Below are positions 7,901 through 17,033 of a stretch of 64,000 nt of DNA, in pieces. A program made the position numbers and the translations under genes. Position 1 is the stretch's first letter. Each line of letters begins with the position of its first letter. Source of the stretch: an uncultured Collinsella sp. GTDB taxonomy: Bacteria; Actinomycetota; Coriobacteriia; Coriobacteriales; Coriobacteriaceae. The stretch lies in NCBI GenBank assembly GCA_900542905.1, contig UQPF01000009.1:11667-75666 (forward strand), in the 5' to 3' direction. Under the pieces are notes generated by a model, which was not told where the DNA came from, did not search any database, and saw only the letters and a list, made by a program, of their open reading frames with translations.

Positions 7901-9691
7901 GAGGGTGGCCACCTGCCCGGCAAGAAGGTCTACCCCTGGATTGCCGAGGTCCGTCAGTCCACGCCCGGCATCGGCCTGATCTCGCCTCCGCCGCACCACG
8001 ACATCTACTCCATCGAGGACCTGGCAGAGCTGATCTTCGATCTTAAGAACGCCAACCCCGGCGCTCGCGTGTCGGTTAAGCTGGTCAGCGAGGCCGGTGT
8101 CGGCACCATCGCCACCGGTGTTGCCAAGGGTGCTGCCGACAAGATCTTGATCAGCGGCCACAACGGCGGCTCGGGTGCCGCTGCTCGCGATTCCATTTGG
8201 CACGCCGGTCTGCCGCTGGAGCTCGGTCTTGCCGAGGCCCAGCAGACGCTGCTGCAAAACGGCCTGCGCTCGCGCGTGGTGCTCGAGGCCGACGGCAAGC
8301 TCATGGACGGCACCGATGTTGCCGTCGCCTGCCTGCTGGGTGCCGAGGAGTTTGGCTTTGCGACCATTCCGCTCATCTCCATGGGCTGCCTCATGCAGCG
8401 CGACTGCCAGCAGGATACCTGCCCGGCCGGCATCGCTACGCAAAACTGCCGCCTGCGTCGCGGCTTCCGCGGCAAGCCAGAGCACGTCGAGCACTTTATG
8501 CTCTTTGTTGCCGAGCAGCTGCGCGAGGTCATGGCGAGCCTGGGCTTCCGCACCATCGACGAGATGGTCGGCCATCCCGAGTGCTTGCGCCAGATTGAGG
8601 TCCCGGGCAACCGCAAGGCTAACCTGCTGGATCTGTCGCCCGTGCTGGCGAGCGCGACCTGTGAGTTTGGTGCCCACATCCCGGGTGCCGACGGCCGTCA
8701 CTTCCTGCCCCAGATGGCTGCGGACAGCGAGCTCGACAAGACGCTCGACTCCACGTTGTTTGTGCCCTATACGGCCGATGCCCGTGCGCACCTGCGTCCG
8801 ATTCGCTTCCGCGCCGATATCGCCAACGTCAACCGCTGCGTGGGCACCATCTTGGGCAACGCGGTGACCAAGGCGCATCCCGAGGGCCTGCCCGCCGGCT
8901 CCATCACCATCGATTGCGATGGTTCGGCTGGTCAGAGCTTTGGCGCCTTCCTGCCGCGCGGCATTACGCTCAACGTGTGCGGCGACGCCAACGACTACTT
9001 TGGCAAGGGCCTTTCGGGCGGCGAGGTGTCGGTGCGCCCCAACCCGCATGCGACCTACAAGTTCGATGAGAACATCATCGTGGGCAACGTTGCGTTCTTT
9101 GGCGCCACGAGCGGCCGCGGCTTCATTAACGGCCTGGCAGGCCAGCGCTTTGGCGTACGCAACTCCGGTGCCACCGTGGTGGTCGAGGGCTGCGGCAACC
9201 ATGGCTGCGAGTACATGACGGGTGGTCTGGCACTCATCCTGGGCGAGGTCGGGCAGAACTTCGCCGCCGGCATGACGGGTGGCGTGGCCTATGTCTTTGA
9301 CCAGTACGGCACGCTCGATGCCCGTGTGAACCACGAGAGCGTCGAGCTTAAAGCCCCGACGGCCGGCGAGCTGGCGCAGATTCGCGAGCTCATTCAGGAG
9401 CACGTGGACGCGACGCAGAGCCCGCGCGGCATTAAGCTGCTCTACAGCTTTGAGACGATGAGCAAGCACTTTGTGAAGGTCATTCCGACCGAGTACGAGC
9501 GCGTGCTGGCGATTGTCGCCGCCGCCGAGGCCGTCGGCAAGACGCATGCGCAGGCCGAGGAGCTGGCGTTTGACATTGTGACCGGTCGCGCGAGTGCCGC
9601 GGATGTTGCTCGCTTCGATGTTGCGGGCGGTGCTGCGGGTGCTGCGTCCGTGGCTGCCAGCTCTGTTGCTTCGACCAAGAAGGAGGCGTAA
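4994..9691 (+). CDS. gltB: Glutamate synthase, large (alpha) subunit
   Basis: It makes two glutamates from glutamine and 2-oxoglutarate with GltD as electron donor. The 1565 residues have the full domain order. A 20-residue propeptide precedes the catalytic Cys21 (HDACGIG) of the class II glutaminase domain. A central domain follows, then the FMN synthase domain (GEGGEDPRR, KPGEGGHLPG, SGHNGGSGA). The 3Fe-4S Cys cluster CQQDTCPAGIATQNC comes next, and then the C-terminal Gly-rich beta-helix. ATG 4994 has GGGGAGG 7 nt upstream. gltD follows after 5 nt. Ala/Val-rich residues at the extreme C terminus look like a lineage-specific extension. Confidence 0.97.
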   Translation: MQADSAQQQGLYRPEFDHDACGIGALADINGERHHQILDDALSILVNLEHRGGTGLEKNTGDGAGILFQVPHHFFRKEAQKCGQILPAEGDYGVAMLFFPQDDKGVEDARRVFEEGCAEAGVPLLFWREVPVDPHDLGETARACMPTILQAFLGRPDDTPAGDAFERRLYVCRRTIEKKADAEFALRDKIFYVCSMSSRTIVYKGMLVATQMRRFFIDLNDAAVKTAVALVHSRYSTNTTPSWERAHPNRFIIHNGEINTLKGNVNWIRAREPNLYSPVLQHDLERVMPIINREGSDSAILDNVLEFLVMNGRPLTRAASMLLPEPWDHNDSLSEERRAYDAYQSMLMEPWDGPAAIAFTDGRTLGAALDRNGLRPARYYVTRDGRFMLASEVGTIEVGPENILTSGCLGPGQMLEVDFARGRVIYNEELRARYAKEKPYRDWIAEETLTVDALDEPVAATPAEDAGVPATVRMAKLGYHWDDIDEVVRPMAQQGKAPLASMGIDAPLACLSKKTRSFFDYFYQLFAQVTNPPIDALREHMVTSTTLYLGNHGNLLEDSRTACQLVRLERPLLNEEEFDRICAIDRVGFKTRRFRAVYRRDAGEGALQAALKQLAEDVEAAVRDGVNIVVLSDRAAAGEVPVPSLLAVGCVHNHLIRAGVRTFADIVVECGDAVSPHDFAALVGYSASGIYPYNAHACIRDLAAHGDLDVTAEQGIANYNKAATAGIVSIMSKMGISTVQSYHSAQIFEAVGFTPEFVNAYFAGTVSRVGGMGVEDVEREQNERYDAALAILKSPAPDQLPTLGLTKWRPLGGEDHLIDPQTVYLLQTACREDSYDTFKEYSARLHRTGRAVRLRDLLDFNASGRTPVSLDEVEPALNIVRRFNTGAMSYGSISKEAHECMAIAMNRLHGRSNSGEGGEDPRRETPLANGDSKNSAIKQVASARFGVTSRYLCSAFEIQIKMAQGAKPGEGGHLPGKKVYPWIAEVRQSTPGIGLISPPPHHDIYSIEDLAELIFDLKNANPGARVSVKLVSEAGVGTIATGVAKGAADKILISGHNGGSGAAARDSIWHAGLPLELGLAEAQQTLLQNGLRSRVVLEADGKLMDGTDVAVACLLGAEEFGFATIPLISMGCLMQRDCQQDTCPAGIATQNCRLRRGFRGKPEHVEHFMLFVAEQLREVMASLGFRTIDEMVGHPECLRQIEVPGNRKANLLDLSPVLASATCEFGAHIPGADGRHFLPQMAADSELDKTLDSTLFVPYTADARAHLRPIRFRADIANVNRCVGTILGNAVTKAHPEGLPAGSITIDCDGSAGQSFGAFLPRGITLNVCGDANDYFGKGLSGGEVSVRPNPHATYKFDENIIVGNVAFFGATSGRGFINGLAGQRFGVRNSGATVVVEGCGNHGCEYMTGGLALILGEVGQNFAAGMTGGVAYVFDQYGTLDARVNHESVELKAPTAGELAQIRELIQEHVDATQSPRGIKLLYSFETMSKHFVKVIPTEYERVLAIVAAAEAVGKTHAQAEELAFDIVTGRASAADVARFDVAGGAAGAASVAASSVASTKKEA

Positions 9692-9696
9692 GTGCC

Positions 9697-11178
<1,482 letters not shown>

Positions 11179-11189
11179 AGTAGTCATTT

Positions 11190-11243
11190 AAGAGTGTCCC
11201 CAATGACTAGTCATTTTTTTGTCTAGTCGTTGGGGACACTCTT
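11190..11243. repeat. Palindromic element, family C, copy 1; probable gltBD terminator
   Basis: The arms 11190-11210 and 11223-11243 (AAGAGTGTCCCCAATGACTAG against CTAGTCGTTGGGGACACTCTT) form a 21-bp stem with one mismatch and a T-rich loop. The GTCCCCAA...CTAG core recurs at 38846-38919. It begins 12 nt after the gltD stop and could end transcription in either direction. Confidence 0.75.
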
Positions 11244-11532
11244 TGCGAGCGATTTGCTCGTTTGTCGACGTACGGGTGTTCATTTGTCGACTTCTTGGGC
11301 TGTGGTCACCTGTTGTTTCTGTGGTGGCTGTGGGTATCTGGCTCAAAAGGGCGGGTTTGCCGTCTATGTTTACCTGCGGTTTTGTTGCGGTGCGCATTTT
11401 CGATCAAGCTTTTCGTCAAGTGTTTGGTCAGCATCTGGTTTGCAGCCGGAGGCCTATTTTGCCCGCGCTGGTCGTGGCCGACCACCCTCCTCGTAAGCTC
11501 AAATTGAGGTCTATCAGTTTGAGGAGGATGCC
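11244..11532. other. Noncoding gap upstream of the 11533 gene
   Basis: About 290 bases without a supportable gene. Short overlapping frames lack ribosome sites and family features. GTCGAC occurs at about 11263 and again near 11287. No convincing promoter pair is seen. It is probably the 5' region of the next gene. Confidence 0.4.
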
Positions 11533-12240
11533 ATGACTGACCACGCTTTAGACCGAGCGCAGCTAGCCGAAGCCGTCGGCAACGATATTGCCGACATGGC
11601 CCATTTTTGGATGCTGCGGAAGTTCCAGTTTTTGGAGCCGGCGCGCGAACAGTTCGAGATCATTGTCGACCCGTGGCTCAGCTATTACACCGAGCCTTCG
11701 CAAAACGAAATCATGGCCTACAACATGGCATTTACCGATTGGCTGCTCTTCGAGCGCCCCTATCGCCATGGCAAGACGCTGCTCGAACTGTATGTTGAAG
11801 AGCCGCCGACATCGCTTTCGCCTGCCTCGCTCAAGCGGCTCGAGCAGGTACGCGACACGCAGTATTTCTCGCGCTTTGGCATTTTGGACAAGGATCCTGC
11901 GACTGGTATGGTCGCGCTGAAGGACACGCGCGCCGACCGTCGCTTTGATGTCTACGACCCGCATATCGTGCAAAAGGAGCATTGGAGCGACGGAGCGATT
12001 GCGGTGCGCCTCGCCTGCGTCGACGATGTCTGGCTGACGGCGGGACAGCTCTATCTGTATGACATCGCGCGCCTGAGTGACACGGCGGTCGATGGACCGG
12101 GTGCGGTGCATCCCGAGGATCTGCAGGACGGCTTTGACACCTCGTGCGTCAGCTTCTTTTTGCGCCTGGTCCGCGACATCATGGGCGCCCAGGGGCGCTA
12201 CGTGAAGTCCCTCAACATCTACGAGCAGGAGTGGGAGTAA
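11533..12240 (+). CDS. Conserved-looking hypothetical protein
   Basis: A 235-residue, probably cytoplasmic acidic protein without signal peptide or membrane helix. GAGGAGG lies 6 nt upstream of ATG 11533. It is rich in aromatic residues (HFWMLRKFQFLEP, FTDWLLFERPY, YFSRFGILDKD). I do not recognise the family. Composition matches the surrounding genes, so it is probably native. Array 2 follows after 36 nt. Confidence 0.75.
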   Translation: MTDHALDRAQLAEAVGNDIADMAHFWMLRKFQFLEPAREQFEIIVDPWLSYYTEPSQNEIMAYNMAFTDWLLFERPYRHGKTLLELYVEEPPTSLSPASLKRLEQVRDTQYFSRFGILDKDPATGMVALKDTRADRRFDVYDPHIVQKEHWSDGAIAVRLACVDDVWLTAGQLYLYDIARLSDTAVDGPGAVHPEDLQDGFDTSCVSFFLRLVRDIMGAQGRYVKSLNIYEQEWE

Positions 12241-12276
12241 GGGATGGGCTGTCGCAGCGCCGCCGCGTGTCTATTT

Positions 12277-12573
12277 GTCTCGATCTGTAACGTTTAGGGA
12301 CAAAAAACCGGTCTACCTGTTACAGATCGAGACGAATGCTTGGGCGCTGCTGATTTGTCTAAATCTGTAACGTTTAGGGCCCTGGAGAACGTCTAACTGT
12401 TACAGATCGAGACGTTTGGCACCTGGTTGGGGGAATGTCTCGATCTGTAACATCTACAGGCTAAAAGTCGACCTTGCTGTTACAGATTGAGACGGAAGGT
12501 TGGCGGCTGCCGAAAGATCTTGTTCTGTAACAACTAGAGGCTCAAAGACTGTCTTCCTGTTACAGATCAAGAC
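12277..12573. repeat. Hairpin family A, array 2 (four units)
   Basis: Units are 12277-12333, 12357-12413, 12437-12493 and 12517-12573. Each is 57 bp at an exact 80-bp period. Linkers are semi-conserved (GGTTGGCGGCTG-like). The last arm ends 27 nt before the start of the nuclease-fold gene, so the array forms its upstream region. Confidence 0.92.
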
Positions 12574-12599
12574 ATTTGTCAGCGGAGGCAACGGTGACG

Positions 12600-13670
12600 A
12601 TGGTCCATTTGTCTGACGTGGTGGTGATGAAAGTGTCTAATACCGTTCTCAAACACAAGCATGCGACTCGCAACACGTTGGCGCGGAATAGGATGCTCGC
12701 GCGGCTCACGGAGACGACCGAGCAAGGTGTGCTGCTCGCAACGCATGACAACACCGAGCTCATGTGGCTGCGACGCCATGTCGGAACCGACGATATCGCG
12801 GAGCCCGAGTCGTATCTGTTCTGTTTTCAACATGATTGGGATACTTTGACACCGGCAGAGCGAGCGCTGCGTACCATCAAAGGGCTTGCGGAGTTTCATC
12901 CCGATTGGGCGTTTTGGGGTTATGACGCGGCACTTTTGTGGGGTCTGGAGGTGCCGAATGATCTGCTCGGGCCGCGTTTTCTTGTTAAGACGGGTTGTTC
13001 AGTGACGTTGAGCAGCGGGTGCAGGTTGTTGCGTCCACAGATGGCGGGCGCGCTCGAGCGCGTTGATGGCGTGCGGGTGACGTCGTTTTGGCGCGCGGTG
13101 GAGGATTGCTTGCTGCGTGCGCCGTTCTCCTACGGGTTGGCGATTGCCGATTCTGCACTGCGGGCGAAAGGCGTATCGCGCGATGGCCTGTGCGAGCGCC
13201 TCCGCGCCGATTGCGAGGGCAGACGCGGGTATCGCAGGGCACAGGTGATTGCGTCGTATGCGGACGAGCTGTCCGAAAACGGTGGCGAGTCACGGTTCCG
13301 AGCGTTCTTTATTGCATACGGTTTTCCGGTTCCGGAGTTGCAGGTGGAGTTTCGCGATCCGCTCGATTCGAGCCAGGTGTTTCGGGTTGATTATTTCTGG
13401 AGGCTCGAGGACGGGACATGTGTCATCGGCGAGCTCGACGGGAAGGGAAAGTATACCCTGCAGGATGGTGGGGATCGGGAGTCGGTCGACCCATTCGTGG
13501 CAGAACGTCAGCGGGAATCTCATCTGACAATGCTCGGGCATAAGGTGCTTCGGTTTACGTTTAACGAACTCAAGAACCCGGGGAAACTGGCTGAAAAGAT
13601 GAGACTGGCGGGCATTCCGCAGCGGGTCAATCTGGCTGAGGAATGGAGACGTCAGTGGTATGGGCGCTGA
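12600..13670 (+). CDS. DUF559-like (Vsr/PD-(D/E)XK fold) protein, AbiEi-like N-terminal region
   Basis: About 356 residues. The C-terminal 130 residues look like a DUF559/Vsr-type nuclease fold: FRVDYFWRLEDGTCVIGELDGKGKY with VDY...ELDGK as the likely catalytic Asp/Glu/Lys, then ERQRESHLTMLGHKVLRFTF. The N-terminal part (RNRMLARLTETTEQGVLL, a WGL-containing centre) resembles AbiEi-type antitoxin domain proteins. ATG 12600 follows GGAGG at 12584; GTG 12594 is an alternative. It is bracketed on both sides by hairpin arrays 2 and 3, with no toxin partner. Nuclease activity and substrate are unproven. Confidence 0.65.
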   Translation: MVHLSDVVVMKVSNTVLKHKHATRNTLARNRMLARLTETTEQGVLLATHDNTELMWLRRHVGTDDIAEPESYLFCFQHDWDTLTPAERALRTIKGLAEFHPDWAFWGYDAALLWGLEVPNDLLGPRFLVKTGCSVTLSSGCRLLRPQMAGALERVDGVRVTSFWRAVEDCLLRAPFSYGLAIADSALRAKGVSRDGLCERLRADCEGRRGYRRAQVIASYADELSENGGESRFRAFFIAYGFPVPELQVEFRDPLDSSQVFRVDYFWRLEDGTCVIGELDGKGKYTLQDGGDRESVDPFVAERQRESHLTMLGHKVLRFTFNELKNPGKLAEKMRLAGIPQRVNLAEEWRRQWYGR

Positions 13671-13711
13671 GGGGTGCAACTGACGCGGATGTGGTTGTTC
13701 CTGCCGAGTTT

Positions 13712-14009
13712 GTCTCGATCTGTAACAACAAGGGGCCGTTTGGCCTCGTAACTGTTACAGATCAAGACAGAAGGTTGGCTGCCGCTAAAATATCTCGATC
13801 TGTAACAGCTAGAGGCCGAAAACCTGTCTAACTGTTACAGATTTAGACGTTTGACGACAGGGCTGGAGAATATCTTAATCTGTAACATCTAACGGCCGAA
13901 AACCGCTCTAACTGTTACAGATTGAGACAAAGGTTGGACGCGGTGCCGAAAGATCTCAATCTGTAACAGTTGGAAGGTTAAAGACGGTCCACCTGTTACA
14001 GATCTAGAC
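13712..14009. repeat. Hairpin family A, array 3 (four units)
   Basis: Units are 13712-13768, 13792-13848, 13872-13928 and 13953-14009, with periods of 80, 80 and 81 bp. It occupies most of the 488-bp gap between the DUF559-like gene and the amidohydrolase. Arms vary at positions 5-7 while CTGTAACA and TGTTACAG are constant. Confidence 0.92.
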
Positions 14010-14158
14010 ATTTCCCGGATGTCGCTGGGATGGGGCTGCAACGCATTCCATTCTCCGCATCTCCTCCTTTCTCCGTTAACCGATATGTCCGCAGCAATCC
14101 TGCCGAACTGGGTAATAATGGACAAATGTTGAAGTTTTCTGAGGGGGAGGAGCTCGAT

Positions 14159-15529
14159 ATGGCGTCCGCTGATCGTCCCACGTTGTTTATCAATGCAACC
14201 GTTTTGGATGGCTCGGAGCACATGGAGCCGCAGCCCGATATGGCCGTGGCCGTTGAGCGCGGTGTCATAACCTGGATGGGGCCGAGTGCTGTCGCGCAGG
14301 CGCCGGCGGGTGCCGAGGTCATCGACCTGGGCGGTGCGTATCTCATGCCGGGTCTCATCAATATGCACGTGCATCTGTGCGGTTCGGGCAAACCGGTCTC
14401 GGCGGGCGATGCGGGCGCGCTGATGAAGAAGCTCGACAATCCCGTGGGACGCGCCATCGTCCGCCACATCCTCAAGGGCAGCGCCCAACAGCAGCTGGCA
14501 AGCGGCGTGACCACGGTGCGCGGTGCAGGCGACCCGCTGTTTGCCGACATCGCCGTGCGCAACGCCATCGACGCCGGCAAGTATCAGGGTCCGCGTCTGG
14601 TGGCACCGGGAACTGGCGTCACGGTGCCGGGTGGCCACGGCGCGGGCCTCTTTGCGCAGGTGGCCAACAGCCCTACCGAGGCGGCCGAACAAGTGCGTGA
14701 CTTGTATGCGCGCGGTGCCGATGTCATCAAGCTGTTCGTAACGGGTGGCGTGTTCGATGCGACCGAAGTAGGCGAGCCGGGCGTGCTGCGCATGCCGGTC
14801 GATGTCGCCGCGGCGGCGTGCAAGGCGGCGCACGAGGCTGGCCTTTCGGTCATGGCCCATGTCGAGAGCACCGAAGGTGTGAAGGCCGCGCTCCAGGCCG
14901 GCGTCGACACAATCGAGCACGGCGCTCCGATGACGCCTGAGATTCTGGAGCTGTACCGCGGCGCCGCGGGAACACAGCTCGAGGGACGTGCGCCGAGTGT
15001 GACCTGCACGATTAGTCCGGCGCTGCCGTTTGTGTTGCTCGATCCGGAAAAGACCCATTCGACCGACACGCAAAAGAAGAACGGCGATATCGTGTGCTCG
15101 GGTATTATCGAGAGCGCTCGCGCCGCACTGGAAGCTGGCGTTAAGGTGGGCCTGGGCACGGACTCAAGCTGTCCGTTCGTGACGCAGTACGACATGTGGC
15201 GCGAGGTAGCCTATTTTGCCAAGTACGTGGGCGTGAGCAACGCCTTTGCGCTGCATACGGCCACGCAGGTCAATGCCGAGCTTCTGGGCCTGGGTAGCGA
15301 GACCGGCACGATCGAGTGCGGTAAGTCGGCCGATATCTTGGTGACGCGCGAGAACCCACTCGATGACCTGTGCGCTCTTCGTGAGCCGATGTATGTGATG
15401 TGCCGCGGTGACCTGGTGCGCAAGCTCAAGGTCAAGCGTATCCCCGAGGTGGACGCCGAGCTCGACGCGATTATGGCCATGCCTGCCGAGGTGTTGGCCG
15501 AGGAGCTTGCCCGCGACGGTGTGGCGTAA
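14159..15529 (+). CDS. Metal-dependent amidohydrolase
   Basis: A 456-residue TIM-barrel hydrolase of the imidazolonepropionase/dihydroorotase-like amidohydrolase superfamily. Metal ligands visible: HVHL after the beta1 strand (PGLINMHVHLCGSG), the Lys-containing GADVIKLFVTGG strand, SVMAHVEST, DTIEHGAPM, and GLGTDSSCP carrying the catalytic Asp. The C-terminal sandwich begins at GTIECGKSADILV. ATG 14159 has GGGGGAGGAG 8 nt upstream; the frame extends to 14030 without an RBS. Substrate is unknown (amino-acid derivative, cyclic amide or Xaa-Pro dipeptide are possible). It appears monocistronic. Confidence 0.85.
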   Translation: MASADRPTLFINATVLDGSEHMEPQPDMAVAVERGVITWMGPSAVAQAPAGAEVIDLGGAYLMPGLINMHVHLCGSGKPVSAGDAGALMKKLDNPVGRAIVRHILKGSAQQQLASGVTTVRGAGDPLFADIAVRNAIDAGKYQGPRLVAPGTGVTVPGGHGAGLFAQVANSPTEAAEQVRDLYARGADVIKLFVTGGVFDATEVGEPGVLRMPVDVAAAACKAAHEAGLSVMAHVESTEGVKAALQAGVDTIEHGAPMTPEILELYRGAAGTQLEGRAPSVTCTISPALPFVLLDPEKTHSTDTQKKNGDIVCSGIIESARAALEAGVKVGLGTDSSCPFVTQYDMWREVAYFAKYVGVSNAFALHTATQVNAELLGLGSETGTIECGKSADILVTRENPLDDLCALREPMYVMCRGDLVRKLKVKRIPEVDAELDAIMAMPAEVLAEELARDGVA

Positions 15530-15580
15530 GCGCGCGATATGGCGATGCGACAAAGGGGCAATCCCTTTGTCATAATCAAA

Positions 15581-15618
15581 AAAGCCGAGGTCTCAGTGCG
15601 AGGCCTCGGCTTTCATTT
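15581..15618. terminator. Bidirectional intrinsic terminator
   Basis: The stem AAAGCCGAGG (15581-15590) / CCTCGGCTTT (15604-15613) has A and T runs on both sides. It serves the amidohydrolase and the convergent zinc-ribbon gene. A second small hairpin (CAAAGGG...TCCCTTTG, 15551-15569) precedes it. Confidence 0.8.
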
Positions 15619-15636
15619 TGTCCTACGGTATGGCGG

Positions 15637-16110
15637 CTAGGAGCGCGTTTCCATCTTGGCGTGACACTTGGGGCAGGTGACGCGGATTTTGCCCTTGCCC
15701 TTGGGGACGGAGAGCATCTGGCCACAGTTGGGGCACTTGAGGTATGCCGTGGTCTTACGGCCCTTCCACATCTTCTTGGCCGTGCGTTTGGCGCGCTCAA
15801 AGTCTTCCTTGCTCGTTCCGGCTGCGCGCGAGGCGTTGGCCGCCGCAGCGCCGCCGCCCAAACTGGCGACGAATTTGCCCAAGCCGGGGACGTTCGCGGT
15901 CGCGGCGACAAAGGCCGCGTTCTCCTTGCGACGTGCGTCGATATTCTTGGACAGGCCACGCAGCACGCCGAGCACGATCACGGCGATGGCGATCCAGCTG
16001 AGCCACTGGACACGGGCGAGCGATCCAATCATTGCGATGACGATGCCGGCAAAGCCCATCACGATGGTGAGCTCGTCGGCGCCATTGCGGCCCTTCATAA
16101 AGTCATTCAT
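15637..16110 (-). CDS. Small membrane protein with C-terminal zinc ribbon
   Basis: A 157-residue protein. Two hydrophobic segments lie near residues 15-50 (LTIVMGFAGIVIAMIGSLA and SWIAIAVIVLGVLRGL). A basic/Ala-rich linker is followed by a C-terminal zinc ribbon with CPNC and CPKC pairs. ATG 16110 is chosen for AAAGG 8-9 nt upstream; the frame extends to 16140. The function of such zinc-ribbon membrane proteins is unknown. It is convergent with the amidohydrolase across a shared terminator. Confidence 0.7.
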   Translation of the reverse strand: MNDFMKGRNGADELTIVMGFAGIVIAMIGSLARVQWLSWIAIAVIVLGVLRGLSKNIDARRKENAAFVAATANVPGLGKFVASLGGGAAAANASRAAGTSKEDFERAKRTAKKMWKGRKTTAYLKCPNCGQMLSVPKGKGKIRVTCPKCHAKMETRS

Positions 16111-16165
16111 GCGAATTGCCTTTCGTTCGATATACCGCACGCCTTTATACCCGATTTAGAGCAAG

Positions 16166-16256
16166 GGGGACAGGTTAATCTACACCAAGGCGGTGCAAAC
16201 ATACCTGTCCCCGATACACCAAGATGGTGCAAAGCAGTCCGTCCCCAATGCCCCAA
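16166..16256. repeat. Palindromic element, family D, copy 1
   Basis: The arms GGGGACAGGT (16166-16175) / ACCTGTCCCC (16203-16212) enclose CACC...GGTGC. A decayed second half (CACCAAGATGGTGC, then GTCCCCAATG) runs to the csoR stop. The related copy is at 27298-27360. Confidence 0.7.
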
Positions 16257-16529
16257 TTACTTGGAGAGTTTGTCGACGACGCGTTCGATCTCGGCGAGTT
16301 TGGCGGCTTTGAGGTCTTCGTCGCCCGATTCGATTGCCGAAGTCACGCAACCCTCGATATGCGCCTTGAGCACGTCGGCGTTAATGCGCGCGAGGAGCGC
16401 CTGTGTGGCCATGAGCTGTGTGGAAATATCGACGCAGTAGCGGTCCTCCTCGACCATCCGCAGGATGCCGTCGATCTGACCGCGTGCCGTCTTGAGCATG
16501 CGGGTCACCGATTTATGGTCTGCCATCAT
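16257..16529 (-). CDS. csoR: CsoR-family copper-sensing repressor
   Basis: A 90-residue all-helical repressor that binds Cu(I) and releases DNA. The Cu ligands are present as Cys32 (DRYCVDIS), His57 and Cys61 (AHIEGC). RGQIDGILRM is the DNA-contacting helix typical of the family. ATG 16529 has GAGGA 8 nt upstream; ATG 16526 is an alternative, and the frame runs back to 16631 without an RBS. It lies downstream of copA and copZ on the same strand. The matching operator precedes copA at 19435. Confidence 0.9.
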   Translation of the reverse strand: MMADHKSVTRMLKTARGQIDGILRMVEEDRYCVDISTQLMATQALLARINADVLKAHIEGCVTSAIESGDEDLKAAKLAEIERVVDKLSK

Positions 16530-16571
16530 GGCGGGTCCTCGTTTCTGGTCGATCTTCCGGATGCCCCCGTC

Positions 16572-16638
16572 AGTTGCGGTGAAATACGGACCGTTTAAAG
16601 GCCTAGGGCGGCACAACAGTCCGTATTTCACCGCAACT
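16572..16638. repeat. Palindromic element, family B, copy 2
   Basis: Perfect 20-bp arms 16572-16591 and 16619-16638 (core TTGCGGTGAAATA / TATTTCACCGCAA, tip CGGAC/GTCCG) enclose a 27-nt loop. It sits between copZ and csoR and could attenuate read-through into csoR. Confidence 0.85.
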
Positions 16639-16664
16639 TCTGAGGATTGAGTAGGCGGCGTCTG

Positions 16665-16886
16665 CTACGCGGCGGTCACAGACAGGGCGTGGAACTTCTC
16701 GCCGGCGCCCTCGACGGCGGCAGCGAGCTGCTCGGCGGTCACGGTGTCGGCGCACTCAACCTGGACGGTCTGGGTCTCGTGGTCGGCGTCGGCGTCGGTC
16801 ACGCCGGCAACGTTGAGCAACGCCGTCTCGACGGTGGCGTCGCAGTGGCCGCACATGAGGCCGGAAGTCTTGATTGTGTAACGCAT
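16665..16886 (-). CDS. copZ: Copper chaperone, HMA domain
   Basis: A 73-residue heavy-metal-associated domain that carries Cu(I) to CopA. The metal site is MCGHC (residues 11-15), in a ferredoxin-like fold of usual length. ATG 16886 has GAGAGG 8 nt upstream; the frame extends upstream without a good site. It is located between copA and csoR. Confidence 0.92.
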   Translation of the reverse strand: MRYTIKTSGLMCGHCDATVETALLNVAGVTDADADHETQTVQVECADTVTAEQLAAAVEGAGEKFHALSVTAA

Positions 16887-17033
16887 GGGTATTCCTCTCT
16901 GTTGTGTCAGCTTTCCCAGGCACCCGACCTTGACCTTCAAGCCGTCGCTCGCGTACCAAAGTACGCGTCGCTCCTCTTTCAGGTCAATCTCGGGCACCTG
17001 GAAAACCCGTTATAAATGGACGTAATGGTGAGC

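Noticed and set aside
11219..11536. Small plus-strand frames (81-105 codons) after gltD
   Set aside because: Three overlapping frames in all phases, starting inside the palindrome, none with a ribosome site.
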